Assembly (NCBI RefSeq): GCF_011745365.1
Contig: NW_024468910.1
Coordinates: 2,756,068 to 2,820,067, forward strand
DNA: 64,000 nucleotides
Direction of reading: 5' to 3'
DNA from: Cryphonectria parasitica EP155
Taxonomy: Eukaryota > Ascomycota > Sordariomycetes > Diaporthales > Cryphonectriaceae
Shown in pieces: positions 24,739 to 34,967 of the stretch. A model generated the notes under the pieces. That model was given only the letters and a program-made list of their open reading frames with translations, did no database searches and was not told the DNA's origin. Positions within the stretch are counted from its first letter, which is position 1. Each line of letters opens with the position of its first letter. Both the position numbers and the translations under genes were made by a program.

Positions 24739-25302
24739 TGATGATGTGTACGGGACACGGAAACGGGGACGTCGGCGTCAACGGTGTCGCAATGTCACAG
24801 TGGTTTTCAAAACATTGGCGTTGGTGGGGTTTGAGGGTCACGACAATTTGCTTGAAAATACCATCTTGATAGAGTATTGGAATCAATTCACGACACGTGA
24901 AGAATTCTTTCATATGTAGCGTGGCCGGTCAAGGCCCCAAATGATGATTGTCTCTTGTCCTGCCATGAAAGAGGTGGCATCGAGTAGAGAGGCCAACCAC
25001 TGCTCGTCAGCCAGTAATGGGTATAAATATCGAAAGAAAATTTCGACATGACCATAATTTCCAAACATGCACCGGCCTTTCTCCATGAGAAAACATCCAA
25101 ACTCCATGAACCTTTTCAACGCCTAACCGTTTCCTGCTACCGTGTCGACCCTGACATCCATCTGTCCCGCCTAGTAGGCATTGAAGAGAGAGAGAAAAAT
25201 CCCACATGCCCTGAGGCAAAAAGTGGTAAGCCCATGCTACAGACCATGCACGCATCGAGCGCCAGACGATGTGGAAGGCTATCAAGACAAGGCGGCGAGA
25301 TG
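24739..25302. other. Intergenic, convergent 3' regions
   Basis: 564 bp between the ISY1-like stop and the GATA-factor stop. No gene or notable repeat is seen; both 3' UTRs presumably lie here. Confidence 0.6.
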
Positions 25303-26447
25303 CTAACCGCCCTTCAATTTCCGCCTCTGTTTTGCGTATAACAAGCCGCAGACATTACAGAGTAATCCGTCTGGGCCTTTTCTCCACTCTGGAGTCTCCG
25401 TACGGCCACACCGATGGCAGGATAGCCCGTCGTCAACCTTAGACAACTGCAACATAACCTCCTTGTCAGTCGATTCGTAAAGATGGGAGATCCACACCCA
25501 GGTTTTGGGGTACTCATGGGCGTAGCCTACCTGGATCCGTTTGGAGCCACTCGTCCGATCATCCTTTGCCGTATCACCGCGCGACTGGCGGTGATGCGAG
25601 CGATGGTGGGAGTAATCCTTTGCGAAATGGAGGTCGTTCCCGTTGCCGTTGCCGATTTTGCGCTTCTTGGTGCGCATCCCATGATGCCTCACGGCCGAGA
25701 TACCGCCTACGCTTCGGGCGATGTCGTTGGACAGCTGCGTCATGAAGAGCACGTCGCCATCGCTCATCACGGGAATGGGACGGTGACTTATGGAGGGGTC
25801 ATGGTTGCCAATGATGGAAGTAGTCTGGATGAGACGGAAGGAAAGGCAAGGATTAGGTTAGCTCATTGTTCTCTAGGACGATTTGTATGGTTAGGTGGGA
25901 TGGGCAAGGGAACGATGGAAACGGATCTAAAGCCTGTGGGACAAGTCTCATCCCGTTTCCATCAAACGTTATGGGGAGACAGTTTTTCTCACAAGGAGGG
26001 ACAGCTGCCTCTGGGACATCTTCCAAGGGGTCAGCTCTCTCCGACAAGTACTCACGAACTCCACGAGATGCTTGGCGCTGCGGTGTATCTATGAAGACAG
26101 GTTAGCGGCGGGATGGAATGATTCTATCAAGGGAAGGGAAGAAAAGGCTGCTGCCAACAGGGAGAAAAGAGAGAGGAGGGCGGAGAAGGGGGCACACAGA
26201 CGGTGAACAGATCCTCGGCAATCTTGGCATCCTTGAGCCAGAATTGATGATTACTCGGCCCTGCGGCGGCCTCGAATTTCAATTCTGACGACGGCACGAC
26301 AGAGATGAGGCCATGCTCGGCGGCGGCGGCGAGAGGGTGCGGCGCCGTTGTTAGGTCTGCGTCGCCGTGGGTAGGTGGAGTCTCGGGAGTGGTGGACGGC
26401 TCCTCGTGACGAGAGGCCGCGAGACGGATGGGGAGCGGAAAAGACAT
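25303..26447 (-). CDS. GATA-type zinc-finger protein
   Basis: Proposed exons 26447-26202, 26088-26056 (33 bp) and 25824-25303 give 266 aa. Each join is in phase 0 and has a CTAAC/CTAAT branch site. The N-terminal half contains Glu-Leu-Lys-Phe-Glu-Ala and Gln-Phe-Trp-Leu-Lys-Asp-Ala-Lys-Ile-Ala-Glu-Asp-Leu-Phe, then a basic KKRKIG stretch and a His/Ser/Arg-rich part. A zinc finger sits at the very C-terminus: CHRC, TPEWRKGPDG, CNVCGLLYAKQRRK. The loop between the Cys pairs is 16 residues, shorter than the 17 or 18 of standard GATA fingers. An in-frame 84-nt segment, 25449-25532, has intron-like ends (GTAGGC...TTGCAG with CTGAC), so a 238-aa form is possible. The start is the first ATG in frame; an upstream exon is not excluded. 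Presumably a DNA-binding transcription factor; target genes are unknown. Confidence 0.7.
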
Positions 26448-27976
26448 GAGCAGCGACGGTCTGCTATAAGACAGTTGCTCCGGGTCACGCCGTCGGCACG
26501 GGGCCAGCGGGACCGGGGTACTGAATCTCGTGACCAAGGTTGGTGGTCTGATGGCTAGATCGACGTCGAGACCGAGGTCGAGGTCCAGGGGAAGGTCTCC
26601 TCAGGCTCGCAAGGGGGGGGGGGGGGTGTGCGTGTGTGCGTGTTAGAGAGGGGCCGAAAATGGGGACCAGGTCGTATGTAGGAGATAATGCTATGGTCCC
26701 GTCAAGAACAAAGGAGGGGGGAGGGGTGTATGGGCGCGTGTGGGGTTGGTTGTAAGACGGCCGTGTATCTATGGGACGAAGGCTAATACCCACGATGAAT
26801 GGAGGTGGAGTAAAGAGACTCAGCGATCGAAGGAGAAGCGTTGTGATCGAGATGAGTGAAGGGGGGATGGAAGATGAGAATGAAGGAGGGAGTGGTTTCC
26901 CTCTAAAAAGGGCTGCCCCAAAAAGAAGAAAGTCAAGAGAGAATAGGTAAAGTGGGTGCGAGTTCAGCCTAGGTCTGGTCAGAACTCCTCAACGCGTGGA
27001 GGGGTGGCGAGCAATGAGGGAACGAGGATGGAGAGACCAGGATTTACTGTCATGTACTAGCAGGTAGAATAAGGGAGGGAGGGGGAGAAGAAAAAAAAGA
27101 AGAGTTCCAACGCTAGATTCCCGTAGACCCCTAGCTCTTCCGTCCATGGTGGCGAGGGTTTGACATTGAGAGGCAACACCCGGAAGAAAAGGTCCCCCCA
27201 CGGTTTCGAGGCCCTTCAGCTCCTTCCCTGCTGCCTGCTTTGGAGAAAGTTAGAGATGCTGGTGCGACTCAGGCCCCGGCAGGACCGGATGAGCCTGTCC
27301 TAACATCGAAATGTTCCAAGATTACCATCTTGTTTGCATATGGGAAACCTTCCCCGAGGGCTGATTTGCAAATGCAGATCGCCACAAGGTAGTTATGTAC
27401 CTATAGTTCCTTGTAAAAAATCTATTTTGCTCTTTCATCTGTAAGCTTCGTTCAGCCCTCCTATGGCTTGAGTGACCTAAATAGCTTCACATCAAATCAT
27501 TTTGAGGTTGTCATGCTCAGTAGGAGGAGATCGAGTCGCCGATCTGTCTCGGTTGCTGAGGACCGTGGACCCCTAAATTGGACCCCTAAATTCTAGCCCA
27601 CAACCTAACAGTACACTGTACAGTAGTTCGCACCTTGCACTCCTTAGCTGATGCTTTATCTTATCGCATTCGTGCACGTACCATAGTACATTTGGTAAGT
27701 ACTTCAGTACATATGTACTTAAGGCCTTATGCGTCATTCTTACATGCAACACATTAGAGAGGCATCACGGGCCATTCCTCGTGCCTCAACCAACCACCCA
27801 CCCAACTGCCATCACCTTCCCCTTTACCTCTCCTATAGAATGTGAATTGCGGATGTGACGACCCCTTCTCTGCCTCTCTCTTTCCCCCCATCGGCCTTCT
27901 ATATCCACGAAGTGGATTTCCTGTCTGCTGTTTGTTGTTTCCCCCCATCGAGAGCTGTGGATATACACCAGCAACC
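26448..27976. promoter_or_regulatory. 1.5-kb divergent promoter region
   Basis: Lies between the GATA factor (-) and the phosphoesterase (+). It contains a poly-G run at 26613-26626 next to a GT-rich stretch, a purine-rich block at about 27064-27102, and a 13-bp tandem duplication GGACCCCTAAATT at 27567-27592. The GATA leader probably takes up part of the left side. No gene is supported. Confidence 0.45.
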
Positions 27977-29800
27977 ATGACAACCACCCGGGCCCTCTTG
28001 GCCGGCGGCCTTTTTGCTGTTGCCGTTCAGGCGATGCAGCCCAACGCTGAAGAGCCCGTCGCGGCGCCTATGCGTGATCTCCAGTGGGCCCAGCTCAACT
28101 TCCTCCATACAACCGACACACATGGCTGGCACGGTGGTCATCTTCAGGAGTCTCAGTACTCTGCCGACTGGGGTGACTACGTCTCATTTGCCCACCACAT
28201 GCGCAGGGAGGCCGACGACCGGGGCGTCGACCTGCTGCTGGTTGACACTGGCGATCGCGTCGAGGGCAACGGCCTGTACGACGCCTCTACGCCCAAGGGC
28301 AAGCACACCTACGATATCTTCAAGCAGCAGGACATCGACATCATCTGCACCGGCAACCACGAGTTGTACAACTATGACACTGCTGAGAGTGAGCGGGCTC
28401 ACACCGTGCCCAATTTCGCTGGCAGGTACCTCGCCTCAAACCTCGACTACAAGGACCCGAACTCGGGCGACTGGGTGCCCATGGCGCCGAGGTACAAAAA
28501 GTTTCAGACCAAGAACCAGAAGCTGGACGTCGTAGCCTTTGGCTTCCTCTTCGACTTCACTGGCAACGCGAACAACACAAAGGTCCAGAAGGTGTCGGAT
28601 ACCATCAAGGAACAGTGGTTCCAGGATGCCATCCGGGAAAAGGCGGACGTCTTTGTCGTGATTGGTCACATCGGCCTGCGCATGGAGGAGCTCCAGAAGA
28701 TCTTCCGGGAGATCAGGAAGCAGAACTGGTTCACACCCATCGCCATATTCGCCGGACATGCGCACGTCCGCGATGCTGCCAGCTTTGATGCCCGTTCCTT
28801 TGGCATCGCGAGCGGACGGTATTTCGAGACCATCGGGTGGATGTCGGTAGATGGCATCGCAAAGAAGTCGGAGGATGTGCAGACGACGGCGGTCTCTTTC
28901 AACAGACGGTACATCGACAACAACCTGTTCGGCTTGTACGCCCACACCGGTCTGAACGAGTCTACCTTTCACACCGAGCACGGTCGGAACGTCAGCAAGA
29001 TGATTACCGAGGCGCGCAAAGAGCTGAACCTCGACGAAAGGCACGGGTGTGCGCCTCAGAACTACTGGATGGCACGGACGCCCTACCCAAGCAACGACAG
29101 CATATTCACATGGCTGGACCAGGAGGTTATGCCTGATGTGATCTTCAAAGAGACACGCAAAGAGGTTCCCCGCCTCGCCATCATCAACACTGGCGCCCTG
29201 CGCTTTGACATCTTCCAGGGGCCCTTCACCGTTGACACTACCTACATCGTCTCGCCTTTTCAGAGCAGGATGTCCTATATCCCTGAAGTCGAGTATGTGG
29301 TCGCCAAGAAGGTTCTCGCCCTCTTGAACAAGGCGACCCGGATCCTCGATGTCGAGGACCACGACCCGAGGATGATGGGCCCACCAGAGCAGTGGACCGT
29401 AGCCCAGGATATTATTTATCCCAACCTCCCTCCGCCAACCACACCTTTTTTTGAGGTCGACGGTCAAAAGCCTATGAGTGACACGGGGGACAAGCCTCAC
29501 TTGATCAGTGGCTATACTACCAAGGACGATATCGGCAGTGATGGCGACGACGCCATCCACTCTCCGATCAACTTCTACGTCCAGCCAAACTGCATCCAAT
29601 CTGAGATTGGCTTCCCACAAGAGGGCGAGCCGGACAGGGTCGATCTCGTCTTCAATGACTTCATTACGTCGTGGGTGATTCTGGCTCTGAAGTTCAGCGG
29701 TGGTGACTACAAGGAGGCGGACATCCAGTTGTGGGACGAGGCCCCCTTCACCGACATGATGGCAGGCTGGATCAAGGAGCACTGGAAGGGAGATTGTTGA
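27977..29800 (+). CDS. Calcineurin-like metallophosphoesterase / 5'-nucleotidase family (yeast YHR202W-like)
   Basis: A single exon of 607 aa. The reading frame is open upstream to 27842, but the ATG at 27977 (GCAACC context) starts a good signal peptide (TTTRALLAGGLFAVAVQA). Metallophosphoesterase motifs are all present: Asp-x-His at 47-49 (DTHGW), Gly-Asp at 92-93 (DTGDRVEGNG), Gly-Asn-His-Glu at 126-129, a histidine in VVIGHIGLR, and Gly-His-Ala-His at 260-263. The C-terminal half has a 5'-nucleotidase C-like part with INTGALRFDIFQGPFT and IVSPFQSRM. Length and layout fit the fungal YHR202W family, thought to be vacuolar or secreted phosphoesterases. The exact substrate is unknown. N-glycosylation sites are visible. 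Confidence 0.9.
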   Translation: MTTTRALLAGGLFAVAVQAMQPNAEEPVAAPMRDLQWAQLNFLHTTDTHGWHGGHLQESQYSADWGDYVSFAHHMRREADDRGVDLLLVDTGDRVEGNGLYDASTPKGKHTYDIFKQQDIDIICTGNHELYNYDTAESERAHTVPNFAGRYLASNLDYKDPNSGDWVPMAPRYKKFQTKNQKLDVVAFGFLFDFTGNANNTKVQKVSDTIKEQWFQDAIREKADVFVVIGHIGLRMEELQKIFREIRKQNWFTPIAIFAGHAHVRDAASFDARSFGIASGRYFETIGWMSVDGIAKKSEDVQTTAVSFNRRYIDNNLFGLYAHTGLNESTFHTEHGRNVSKMITEARKELNLDERHGCAPQNYWMARTPYPSNDSIFTWLDQEVMPDVIFKETRKEVPRLAIINTGALRFDIFQGPFTVDTTYIVSPFQSRMSYIPEVEYVVAKKVLALLNKATRILDVEDHDPRMMGPPEQWTVAQDIIYPNLPPPTTPFFEVDGQKPMSDTGDKPHLISGYTTKDDIGSDGDDAIHSPINFYVQPNCIQSEIGFPQEGEPDRVDLVFNDFITSWVILALKFSGGDYKEADIQLWDEAPFTDMMAGWIKEHWKGDC

Positions 29801-30664
29801 AATCGATAATGATTTGTATGGTTTGATTCTGCGAGCATGACTTAACACTGGCAATCATCACCCCGTCCTCAAGAGCTGAGTGCGTGAGGTGTTTCTTGAT
29901 GTTTCGGATTTTTTATTTTTTATTATTTTGGGTCCGGCGCCAGAATTAGTAGCACGTGATTTTGAGGTATTATAGATGTAACATTTCGTATTAAAGAAGG
30001 ATGCCATTACAACTACTGAAGTCTGCTCGTGTTCGTTCGCAGGATATAGCGAAGCTTGAGGGTCCGCATAATGGGTTCGGTCTTCCAGCTTGTTCATGGG
30101 TTACGGACCGGCCGTGCTTTTTGCGTAATGACAATATACAAATGTTCTCAGTCTGGATACCCAGTTGAATGAATCCTCAAATCCCAAACTTGATGTATTA
30201 ATATAATGAATAAGGAATTGCAATGTGAAAGCAAGAACAATTCGTACCGTAAATTTCGTCCGAAAGTCATGTCCCTTTACGTACACCCACTCGATGCTAC
30301 CCTTATCCTGTATGCCATGCCAAATTACCGAGTACCTTTTGCCGTCTTTTCTAAACTTTCATCATGTAATCGTTACTGCCCCGGGTGATATCCTATTGAT
30401 AGATGCTACCCGTTTTCCTTGATTGCGCCAAATACCCCACCGTCTTTTCTATTAACGCACACGCCTCGCTCGTTCTTCTGCCACGGAGTCAGCGCGCCCA
30501 AGGGAGCTTCAACAGTGCTATTTCTACCAAGAGAGAAAATGAAAGGAAGAGGAAGAGAAATGAAGAAAAGAGTGCGACATACCAATAGTGACCCTTGGAC
30601 AAGAGAGTGGAGGCCGTATGCTAGTAGAAGGGCGATCGAGAAGCCCGGAAGGTATCGTGGGTGC
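29801..30664. other. Intergenic, convergent 3' regions
   Basis: 864 bp of AT-richer sequence between the phosphoesterase and metalloprotease stops. No gene, RNA or clear repeat is recognised. Confidence 0.6.
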
Positions 30665-31762
30665 TTAGTAGCTATAAAAACCAATCGGTGAGACGTAGCG
30701 GATGGGATAACCACGCTGGCCGCTATAGGCCCTCCCAAGGTACTCCCAGTCGCTAGGCCAGAATTTGATGGCGCTGGGGTGCACGCCCGTGACCATCACG
30801 GTGTGGTGGTTATCTTCGCAGGATCCCGGGATCCATCTTGAAGGCCGAGTTTGTTCAGTTTCTTGAGCATTCCAGTGGCGCATCCCGATGACATGCCCGA
30901 ACTCGTGGCGGAGGATGTTCTTGATAAAGGCATGACCATCTGTCTCATAAATGCACAGAGGTCCGATCCGGATGGAGCGCCTGGGGAGTCGGTAGGTTGG
31001 CAAGGCTCGGAGGTCGGGCGGGGTGCTGGGGAAAAAGGAGTCTGCCCAGGTGCGACCGTCCAGATCGCGGTCGTAGTAGATCTTGAAGACGACTCGAGGG
31101 TTGTTTGGGGAATAATGGAAGCTGAGAGGGATCCTATACTGGTCGAAGGCTTGATTCATCTCCCTTGTCACGGCTACGGCCCCCGACTCGAGGCGGGCTA
31201 TGAATGCCTCACTGGCTCTGCCATATCCAAAGCTATGTCTGTCGATATCGAAGGAGATGTTTGAGCCAGGTGCGAAAAGAGTTGCTGGTCCGTGGGGCGC
31301 ATCAAGGCGGAGTTCTGCAGGCCCGGCGGAGGCGGGCGACAGGTCCGGATTGGCATGGCAGTAGAAATTGATCTTGCTTTTGGGGGCTGGAAGGGTTAGA
31401 TCAGGGTTTAGGTGGCCAGGGAATAAACTCAAGATGAGATCGCTTCTGGTAGAGTTCTTATGGACCGTGAGGTGGTTAGTCGATTGTTTGGGGCCATGCA
31501 TGTGCTCCTCAGTATTGTTGTAAGTGCGGAGGGACTCGCCGCTTGGGGGACACGGTGGGGTGAGACTATTGGTCTGATTGGTGGGAGTGGTTGTAGGTGG
31601 GGCAGTCAGAACGCGGCTTTGGTCCATCACCCAGGTCCCTGGCTCCCGTGTGACATGATGACCTGCTCGAAAGTCAGCTTCCCGCAATAGCTTTCGTGGA
31701 AAACAACACTCAAGATTGAGAAGGCGGATAGAGTGGGCAATTTTGATCCGTCGAGGTACCAT
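30665..31762 (-). CDS. Metzincin-like (matrixin-type) zinc metalloprotease
   Basis: A single open frame of 365 aa from the ATG at 31762. The zinc-binding motif HEFGHVIGMRH (residues 286-296) matches HExxHxxGxxH exactly, with Glu287 as the expected catalytic base. A downstream Met (about residue 323, HTVMVTG) could form the Met-turn. The part before it, with FKIYYDRDLDGRTWADSFFP and RSIRIGPLCIYE, resembles a matrixin-type catalytic fold. The first 110 residues are low complexity (Pro/Thr/Asn) and have no clear signal peptide. This suggests either a wrong start, a missed 5' exon (an acceptor-like TTTTCAG lies at about 31788) or a non-classical location. Secretion is usual for metzincins but is not shown here. 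Confidence 0.78.
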   Translation of the reverse strand: MVPRRIKIAHSIRLLNLECCFPRKLLREADFRAGHHVTREPGTWVMDQSRVLTAPPTTTPTNQTNSLTPPCPPSGESLRTYNNTEEHMHGPKQSTNHLTVHKNSTRSDLILSLFPGHLNPDLTLPAPKSKINFYCHANPDLSPASAGPAELRLDAPHGPATLFAPGSNISFDIDRHSFGYGRASEAFIARLESGAVAVTREMNQAFDQYRIPLSFHYSPNNPRVVFKIYYDRDLDGRTWADSFFPSTPPDLRALPTYRLPRRSIRIGPLCIYETDGHAFIKNILRHEFGHVIGMRHWNAQETEQTRPSRWIPGSCEDNHHTVMVTGVHPSAIKFWPSDWEYLGRAYSGQRGYPIRYVSPIGFYSY

Positions 31763-32790
31763 GAATGAATTTTGTTTGCCGTTTCTGAAAATCAACAGTA
31801 CTGTAAAATGCGTTGGGCTGCACTCGCAAGCCTGCGTGGGACGATGAAATGGTTTGGAACTATGAGAGCCTGGCAGACCTACCAGTAAACATCGCCATGG
31901 CTAGATTGTAGTAGGCCTTGGTCTCTAAACACTGGTAGGGAGAATGAGCTCGAGGCACAATCCAGACGACGAAGACTATATATATCCAAGAAGACCCCTC
32001 GGGCACCCCTGAATGACTTTACCTTGGGGCAGTGTGAGTGAATCCTTAACGCATCAAGCAGCCAGGATAATTATGCTGCGCCATAGGGCTCACTCTGCAA
32101 AAACCCCTTTCCGGGGTAAGGATCCACAGACCTACGCTCCCCCACAGCTTAGCTAAAGCAACAAACCCCACTCGAGGGGAAGGAGGTCTTTTCTCTTAAT
32201 TTCTTTTTCTTTTTCTTTCTCCCTCCCGCTGGGGATGGTGATCCCACCCGGAACGTCATTGCAAGGCGCCTAACTCGCGTCAGGTATAAACGTTGCCCCG
32301 ACAGTCCAAAGGACAGCCCAAATAATAGGGGAAGATCTGCTGTTACGCTTTATCGTAGATGAAAGACTGGGATACGCCACTACCCGCGCCCGGAACCAAT
32401 GAGCGAGGGCGGTCAGATACGTGTTCACACCAGGAAGTATCGATGAGGCCCTGAAACTCCGTGGGTATTTCCACAAGGCTACTGGCTAAGACTCTAGACC
32501 TCGCAATGTACGTACCGATGTATTGAATGTGTATGGTCGTACCTTTCGATCTGTTCAAACCAATTTCACCCCATCTCAAGGTTATACGTAGCAGATGCTC
32601 TTATTTAGACACCAGCTCTCGAGTTGACGAGGTGATACTCAACTGTATTATGTTGTGACTAAGCCATTTTCGGTTCATCTGGTAATAATTATTCTTCATC
32701 TTTTTCGCTCCCGATTGTTCTCGATTCCCCTCTCTGTGTTATAACACAAATATTTTGATCGGCCCCCCACTAAAGGCAGCCATCATCACA
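31763..32790. other. Intergenic; promoter side of the metalloprotease
   Basis: Contains a TATATATA stretch at about 31977-31985 (some 215 bp upstream of the minus-strand ATG) and a T/C-rich tract near 32190-32226. No coding signal was found. The region also holds the 3' UTR of the dienelactone hydrolase gene. Confidence 0.5.
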
Positions 32791-34037
32791 TTACGCCCAG
32801 TTGTTTGCAAAGAACGTGAGGACAGTCTTGTATCCGCGGATGTACTCCTCCTCGACCCGCTTGTCCTTGAGGTCCGAACGCGCGGCCATCCAGCCGTGGA
32901 TCTGGTCCTGGAAGATCTCGACGTGCTTCGGGCCGGTGAGGGCCTCCTCGAACTTCTTGACGTCCTCGGCGGGTTCGTCCTTGGATGCGAGCATGGTCAG
33001 GGGAATCTTGATCCTGTTGTGTGTTAGTTGAGCTGGGTGAGACCTCTGGGTATGGGCCTTGGGGCCACCAGAAGGAGGAGAGGGGGCCAAGGGGAGTGGA
33101 CATACTTCTTCGCATCTTCGGCATCGACCATCGCTGGATGGCACTCTGCACCGATCTTGAAGGGGTTGTCAGACTGGCTGACGGTCAAGGAGATAACCTT
33201 GGAGCCCCAGCAGAACTGCACGTCGGAATCAAAGTCAGCAAGGCGTCAGATGGCTGAAAGGAAAGAAGATGAAGGAACACGAAGGATAGGATATATAGCA
33301 AGAAAACCTACACCGACGACACCCCACTCCTTGATGTTGGGGTATTTCGTTTGGGCGTCCTTCAGCACGCTGTGGACCTTGGGCACGAAGCTCGGGGGGC
33401 TGTTCTGGCCAAAGAACTCGCCGACCTTCTTCTGCTTCTCCTCGTTGTCGGGCGGGAAGAGGTCGATGGGGAGGGGCTTGCCGTCGAAGGCGTCGGGCAT
33501 AAACACGGCGTATTTGTTGTGGTCATCAGCGGTGGCCAAGATGTCGCATCCCTGGACAGTCTGGTCGAAGAAGCCAAAGATGTCCATGATGACCAGGATG
33601 CCCTTGGATGCCTCCTTCGCGGGACCCGTCACGTATGTCTTCTTGCCGTCAATGGTCTCGTATGCGCCCTTGTGCTGGTACCCGGACGATACGACGGGCG
33701 GAATGTTGCAGCAGGCCTGCGAGTGGCCGCCGGTGGCCTTCATGGTCGACATTTTGGGCGCGGAGGTGCTGAGGGGGCGCACGAACTGGAGATTGGTGAC
33801 GTTGTTGTTTGGTGGTTGTGGTTGTGGTAGTGTCAGGCGGGGTAATCTGCAGCAGCAAGACTGGTGGTGGTGGTGGTGGGTGGGCGGGATCAGGTTGATA
33901 TTTTGCGCGGGGGCTGTAGTGGTGGTATTTATTACAGGAGGAGAGGGGGAGGACGTTGTGATAAGCCGGCTGTGGGGTCGATGGAGAGAGTTGATGGCGG
34001 CATTTGAGGCGACCCGCAGTTGGCCAAGAGGAGCCAT
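32791..34037 (-). CDS. Dienelactone hydrolase family protein with N-terminal presequence
   Basis: Exons 34037-33312, 33215-33106 and 33013-32791 give 352 aa. The catalytic triad of the family is complete: Cys244 in Gly-Phe-Cys-Trp-Gly (formed across the first splice), Asp291 in LASKDEPAED and His318 in QIHGWMAARSD. The core begins near Met96-Ser-Thr-Met-Lys, followed by ACCNIPPVVSSGY and KTYVTGP, the usual N-terminus of fungal members. The first 95 residues lack Asp and Glu and carry Arg, Ser, Thr, Pro and a His5 run, like a mitochondrial presequence. The ATG at 33752 could start a cytosolic form. Fungal members are alpha/beta hydrolases of mostly unknown substrate, related to enzymes that open dienelactone rings. 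Confidence 0.9.
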
Positions 34038-34967
34038 GACGCGGGAATGAAATAATCACTGGAAGAAACCCCGTGAATCACCACTTCAAGGCTTTTTTTC
34101 TTTTCTTTTTTCATAAAAATTATAGATTGATGAATTGTTCCTTTCTCCGACCTGATTCAGTCGTTGTCTGGGTTCTTGTGATGATTCGAATGATGATGAA
34201 TGATGATGCAAATCAATGGTCAGGACCTGCAACGTTTGGCATGGCTGCTTTCCCCTCCCCTCCAAGCTGCCATAGCTCTCCTCTAGATAACAAACAACAG
34301 ATCAAGATTATGACGTAGCGAGGGGTTGCGGCCCCCCCCCCCCCTGGAGCTTATTATTATCCGCAATTGCCCCTACTGGGTGATGTGGATAGTGTGGCCA
34401 AGTGCCCTAACCCCGGCCCCTCCCCCCTGCAAAAGCCCGCCGTTGATGAAGCCGCCAACCGAGCCGGAGGGTCGGATGAGAATCCGGTCTGGTAGCCGCA
34501 CGGTCGGGCTCGTTGTGGGACCTCATAGCTTCCGAAACCTGTAGCATGAATAGCATGCGAACACTACCCTGCAGTGTGATGACCGCGGTGGCGTCGACGA
34601 CGAAGTTGGGTCATGGAGTGGAAGAAATCTGTGAGGCATTGGGAGGCGAGGAGGGGAAAAGGGGCACAATGAGGGGAGCAGAGAGAACCTTTTGGGTGGA
34701 TAAACTAAGGGTACTAAGCAAAGAAATAAAAGCGTTGATTAAGACAGACAGACATATCAAGGTCTTCTTCCATAGCCTTCCTCTGGTTTATGAACAGAGA
34801 AAGCTTATGCTGTTACTAATATTACAACTAATGATGATGATGATGGTGGTGGTGGTGGTGGTGGGTGATTCTGAGGAAGAAACCTATCCGTCGACATTGC
34901 TAGCGACCGTCTCCCCATGCATTGCTTGAATCCATTCAAGTAAAGTGTGGTCCTCCCTTCTCGTCCC
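34038..34967. other. Intergenic between dienelactone hydrolase and Nudix genes
   Basis: Contains a poly-C run (34332-34344), ATG/ATT-rich microsatellite DNA near 34175-34210 and a (GATG)/(GTG) tract near 34833-34862. No gene seen. Confidence 0.6.

Noticed and set aside
28436..29854. 472-codon open frame on the minus strand
   Set aside because: It lies fully antisense to the phosphoesterase, which has all its active-site motifs. The frame is a GC-driven shadow with no family features.
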